From Bacillota bacterium (GTDB lineage Bacteria; Bacillota; Clostridia; Christensenellales; UMGS416), in contig JAEYPH010000004.1 in assembly GCA_023410875.1 (NCBI GenBank), forward strand, positions 1-14,363: a DNA stretch of 14,363 nt, given 5' to 3'. A program made the position numbers and the translations under genes. Positions 13,143 through 14,363 of the stretch are shown piece by piece. Each line of letters starts with the position of its first letter. The stretch's first letter is position 1. The notes beneath the pieces are model-generated. The model made no database searches. It was not told the origin of the DNA and saw only the letters and a program-made list of their open reading frames with translations.

Positions 13143-13170
13143 GTCATTATAGCGCAGTCATTATAGCGCA
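13143..13170. repeat. Perfect 14-bp tandem duplication carrying a -10-like box
   Basis: GTCATTATAGCGCA occurs twice back to back (13143-13156 and 13157-13170). On the minus strand each unit contains TATAAT (13151-13146 and 13165-13160), upstream of the membrane-protein gene. No good -35 pairs with either, so promoter function is a guess. Confidence 0.75.
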
Positions 13171-13255
13171 TAAAATCGTCCAAATATAGACATAGCATGA
13201 AGAAGATGAGGATTTAGGATGGACGATCGGGTTGATTCTGCTAAAATCTTATTGT

Positions 13256-13929
13256 CTACCTGCTTTCCGCCAGCGATATGGGCAGGATTGAGTATGAATC
13301 GTGCCGCACGATCTCGTTGAGTTTGTAGTCCACAGGTTCCCGGAACAATGGGCCATCGTAGACAAAGGAGTGGTACTCTCCGTTTTCCCCGCATATGTCC
13401 GCGCCTTCGGCGGCGATTTCCTCCGCCAGTTCCCGCGTGAGCGTCCTGCCCAGGTATTTCTCGCTCAAAAAGGATGTGTTCACAATCGTAATGACGGCCT
13501 TAAAGCCGATGTCGATGAGCTCATGAACCAGCTCCCGCCGGCCGCCGTTCCAAAGCGGGAACAATCCTGCGACCCCGGTAGCTTTGCAGCGCGCAATGTC
13601 CCAGTCGTAGTGAAGCTGCAGGTCGATGTCTCCGAAAACGCAGGCTTGCACGCCATACTGTTCTCTCAGGCGCGCCAGGGCGGTTTCATAATCCCGGCCG
13701 TAATCATCGCCCTTCCCGGTTTTCACCAGCTCCAGGGGAATGCCTGTCAATTCCGAGTTTTGTAGAGCACCTCCGTTGGAACGCCGTGAAACCACGAACG
13801 CCCAGCGTCTTCATTGTAGGTGGTCAGTAAGCATGCCGGCTCATGGCCGCTTTGGATGGCCCGGTATAACGCCAGCGCTCCGTCCTTCCTGCCGCTATAG
13901 GAAGCGGCGAACCTCATTTTTTCGGCCAT
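13256..13929 (-). pseudogene. Dph6-type (DUF71) ATP pyrophosphatase, frameshifted
   Basis: Two minus-strand frames together make one protein of about 224 residues. Frame one (from ATG 13929) reads MAEKMRFAASYSGRKDGALA and continues ALYRAIQSGHEP, LLTTYNEDAGRSWFHGVPTEVL. Frame two continues QNSELTGIPLELVKTG, VFGDIDLQLHYDWDIARCKATG and the signature GENGEYHSFVYDGPLF. The join is at 13763-13764, where one base is missing before the CAA codon. The PP-loop reads SGRKDG where the family has SGGKD(S/G), so an ATP-contacting glycine is lost as well. Two independent faults argue for a true pseudogene rather than one sequencing error. The family performs ATP-dependent ligations such as diphthamide amidation in archaea and eukaryotes; the bacterial role is unclear. 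Confidence 0.8.
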
Positions 13930-13948
13930 TGCCCATACACCTTCCCAC

Positions 13949-14028
13949 GCGCCGCAGCGCATTTCATATGCGTAGCATATTTCACGTTGCGGCAGCAACA
14001 TTTCACTTGCCCAAAGGGCAAATTGCAT
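13949..14028. repeat. Tandem array of four mini-hairpins joined by an ATTTCAC 7-mer
   Basis: In plus orientation the units are: GCGC-cgca-GCGC (13949-13960), spacer ATTTCAT, ATGC-gta-GCAT (13968-13978), spacer ATTTCAC, GTTGC-ggca-GCAAC (13986-13999), spacer ATTTCAC, TTGCCC-aaa-GGGCAA (14007-14021), spacer ATTGCAT. Every hairpin is perfect, all four stems differ in sequence, and the 7-base spacer is kept. This lies upstream of the Dph6-type pseudogene and downstream of the tRNA terminator. A reading frame across it is a by-product of the repeats. Confidence 0.8.
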
Positions 14029-14029
14029 T

Positions 14030-14063
14030 GAAAAAGCTCAACACAAACGTGTTGAGCTTTTTC
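14030..14063. terminator. Terminator of the tRNA-Ala gene (symmetrical)
   Basis: GAAAAAGCTCAACAC (14030-14044) pairs perfectly over 15 bp with GTGTTGAGCTTTTTC (14049-14063), loop AAAC. The arms carry A5 and T5 tracts, so it can end transcription on either strand. It begins two bases after the CCA end of the tRNA gene. Confidence 0.88.
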
Positions 14064-14064
14064 A

Positions 14065-14141
14065 TGGTGGAGATAGTCGGATTCGAACCGACGGCCTCTT
14101 GAATGCCATTCAAGCGCTCTAGCCAACTGAGCTATACCCCC
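14065..14141 (-). tRNA. tRNA-Ala (anticodon GGC)
   Basis: A 77-base cloverleaf on the minus strand. Acceptor GGGGGTA pairs with TATCTCC, including G3-U70, the main identity mark for alanyl-tRNA synthetase. The D arm is GCTC/GAGC; the anticodon arm CTTGA-ATGGCAT-TCAAG has GGC at the anticodon, reading GCC and GCU; the variable loop is AGGCC; the T arm is GTCGG-TTCGAAT-CCGAC. The discriminator is A73 and CCA is encoded. Confidence 0.96.
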
Positions 14142-14172
14142 GAGTGGACCGCCGCATCGCTGCTGCCCGCAT

Positions 14173-14202
14173 ATAATATCGTATTCACACGGACCTTGTC
14201 AA
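14173..14202 (-). promoter_or_regulatory. Promoter of the tRNA-Ala gene
   Basis: Minus strand: TTGACA (14202-14197), 18 bases, then TATTAT (14178-14173), about 30 bases before the tRNA 5' end. Confidence 0.75.
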
Positions 14203-14257
14203 GGGTTTTTTCCGATGTATGCGACGGAATGCGGTGACAGTAAATTCCCAGAGTAAG

Positions 14258-14282
14258 TTCCACAGTGGACAAGGGAGTGGAA
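14258..14282. promoter_or_regulatory. Nested dyad upstream of the right-edge gene
   Basis: TTCCAC (14258-14263) and GTGGAA (14277-14282) are inverse complements, and within them TCCAC-A-GTGGA (14259-14269) is a second perfect palindrome. The surroundings are AT-richer than the tRNA flank. It may be an operator or the end of an inserted element. Confidence 0.4.
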
Positions 14283-14292
14283 TTTAGTATGG

Positions 14293-14332
14293 GAAGAAAA
14301 TTTGGTAGAATTAAGTCTGAGAAATTTTCTTC
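14293..14332. promoter_or_regulatory. 11-bp perfect inverted repeat just before the last start codon
   Basis: GAAGAAAATTT (14293-14303) and AAATTTTCTTC (14322-14332) are exact inverse complements with an 18-base spacer. The right arm ends just before the ribosome binding site GAGGGAGGAG. A 20-codon frame (14289-14351) covers the dyad and overlaps the next start as ATGA; because its content is dictated by the dyad, I favour a regulatory or mRNA structure over a leader peptide. Confidence 0.5.
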
Positions 14333-14347
14333 AGAGGGAGGAGAAAA

Positions 14348-14363
14348 ATGACGGACTTAAAAG
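14348..14363 (+). CDS. Start of an unidentified gene (cut by window edge)
   Basis: ATG at 14348 is preceded by an exceptionally strong ribosome binding site, GAGGGAGGAG, at good spacing. Only five codons (MTDLK) are visible, so no identification is possible. The upstream dyads at 14258-14282 and 14293-14332 are likely parts of its control region. Confidence 0.5.

Noticed and set aside
13747..14028. N-terminal extension of the Dph6-type frame (residues before MAEK).
   Set aside because: The extension is translated straight from the tandem hairpin array, so it is not part of the protein.
13949..14028. The repeat array considered as a CRISPR.
   Set aside because: Repeats of 7 bases with 11-15 base palindromic intervals are far too short, and no cas genes are present.
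14190..14210. CCTTGTCAAGG followed by a T-run as a plus-strand terminator.
   Set aside because: The stem is only 4-5 bp with a tiny loop and coincides with the -35 box of the tRNA promoter on the minus strand.

Overview
The window looks like part of a Firmicutes chromosome, most likely a GC-rich member of the class Clostridia. This rests on three things: the infC-rpmI-rplT operon preceded by an L20-type leader attenuator, the strong AGGAGG-type ribosome binding sites, and the gene families present (Se/S carrier-like DUF3343, EF2568-like cysteine desulfurase, CPBP protease, MATE transporter). No 16S rRNA or other firm taxonomic marker is present, so a genus cannot be given. Two AT-richer patches (about 3.6-3.8 kb and 12.3-13.2 kb) stand out against GC-rich coding sequence.

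Layout. Positions 1-179 hold the 5' end of an IS30-type transposase running off the left edge. From about 313 to 1664 lies the IF3-L35-L20 operon with its own consensus promoter, a leader with a 10-bp attenuator hairpin, an AUU start for infC, and a terminator. A TrmH/SpoU RNA methyltransferase follows. It converges, across a REP-like element, with a uroporphyrinogen-decarboxylase-family gene, which in turn diverges from an AraC-type regulator; the space between those two is packed with nested perfect inverted repeats. Next comes a cysteine desulfurase-like gene diverging from a DUF3343 Se/S-carrier-like gene, with a second copy of the REP-like element between them. After this lie endonuclease III (TTG start), a converging SIS-domain sugar-phosphate isomerase-like gene, a MATE exporter divergent from it, a 5'-end fossil of a short-chain dehydrogenase, a ferritin-like diiron protein and a converging CPBP intramembrane protease.

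The right third is more degraded and accessory. It has an AraC-VOC fusion gene with a frameshift, an AT-rich two-TM protein of unknown function whose upstream region carries a 14-bp tandem duplication, and a Dph6-type ATP pyrophosphatase broken by a frameshift and with an altered PP-loop. Then come a tandem array of four small hairpins joined by a conserved 7-mer, a tRNA-Ala(GGC) with its promoter and terminator, and the first codons of a further gene behind a long dyad and a very strong ribosome binding site.

Most genes are single transcription units, or divergent and convergent pairs, so few share a pathway. The clear functional units are the translation operon, the URO-D/AraC pair (likely regulator and target) and the cysteine desulfurase/DUF3343 pair (likely sulfur or selenium handling). 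The most unusual material is non-coding: the covarying mini-hairpin array, the two REP-like elements with conserved fold, and the dyad-rich regulatory region at 3.6-3.8 kb.
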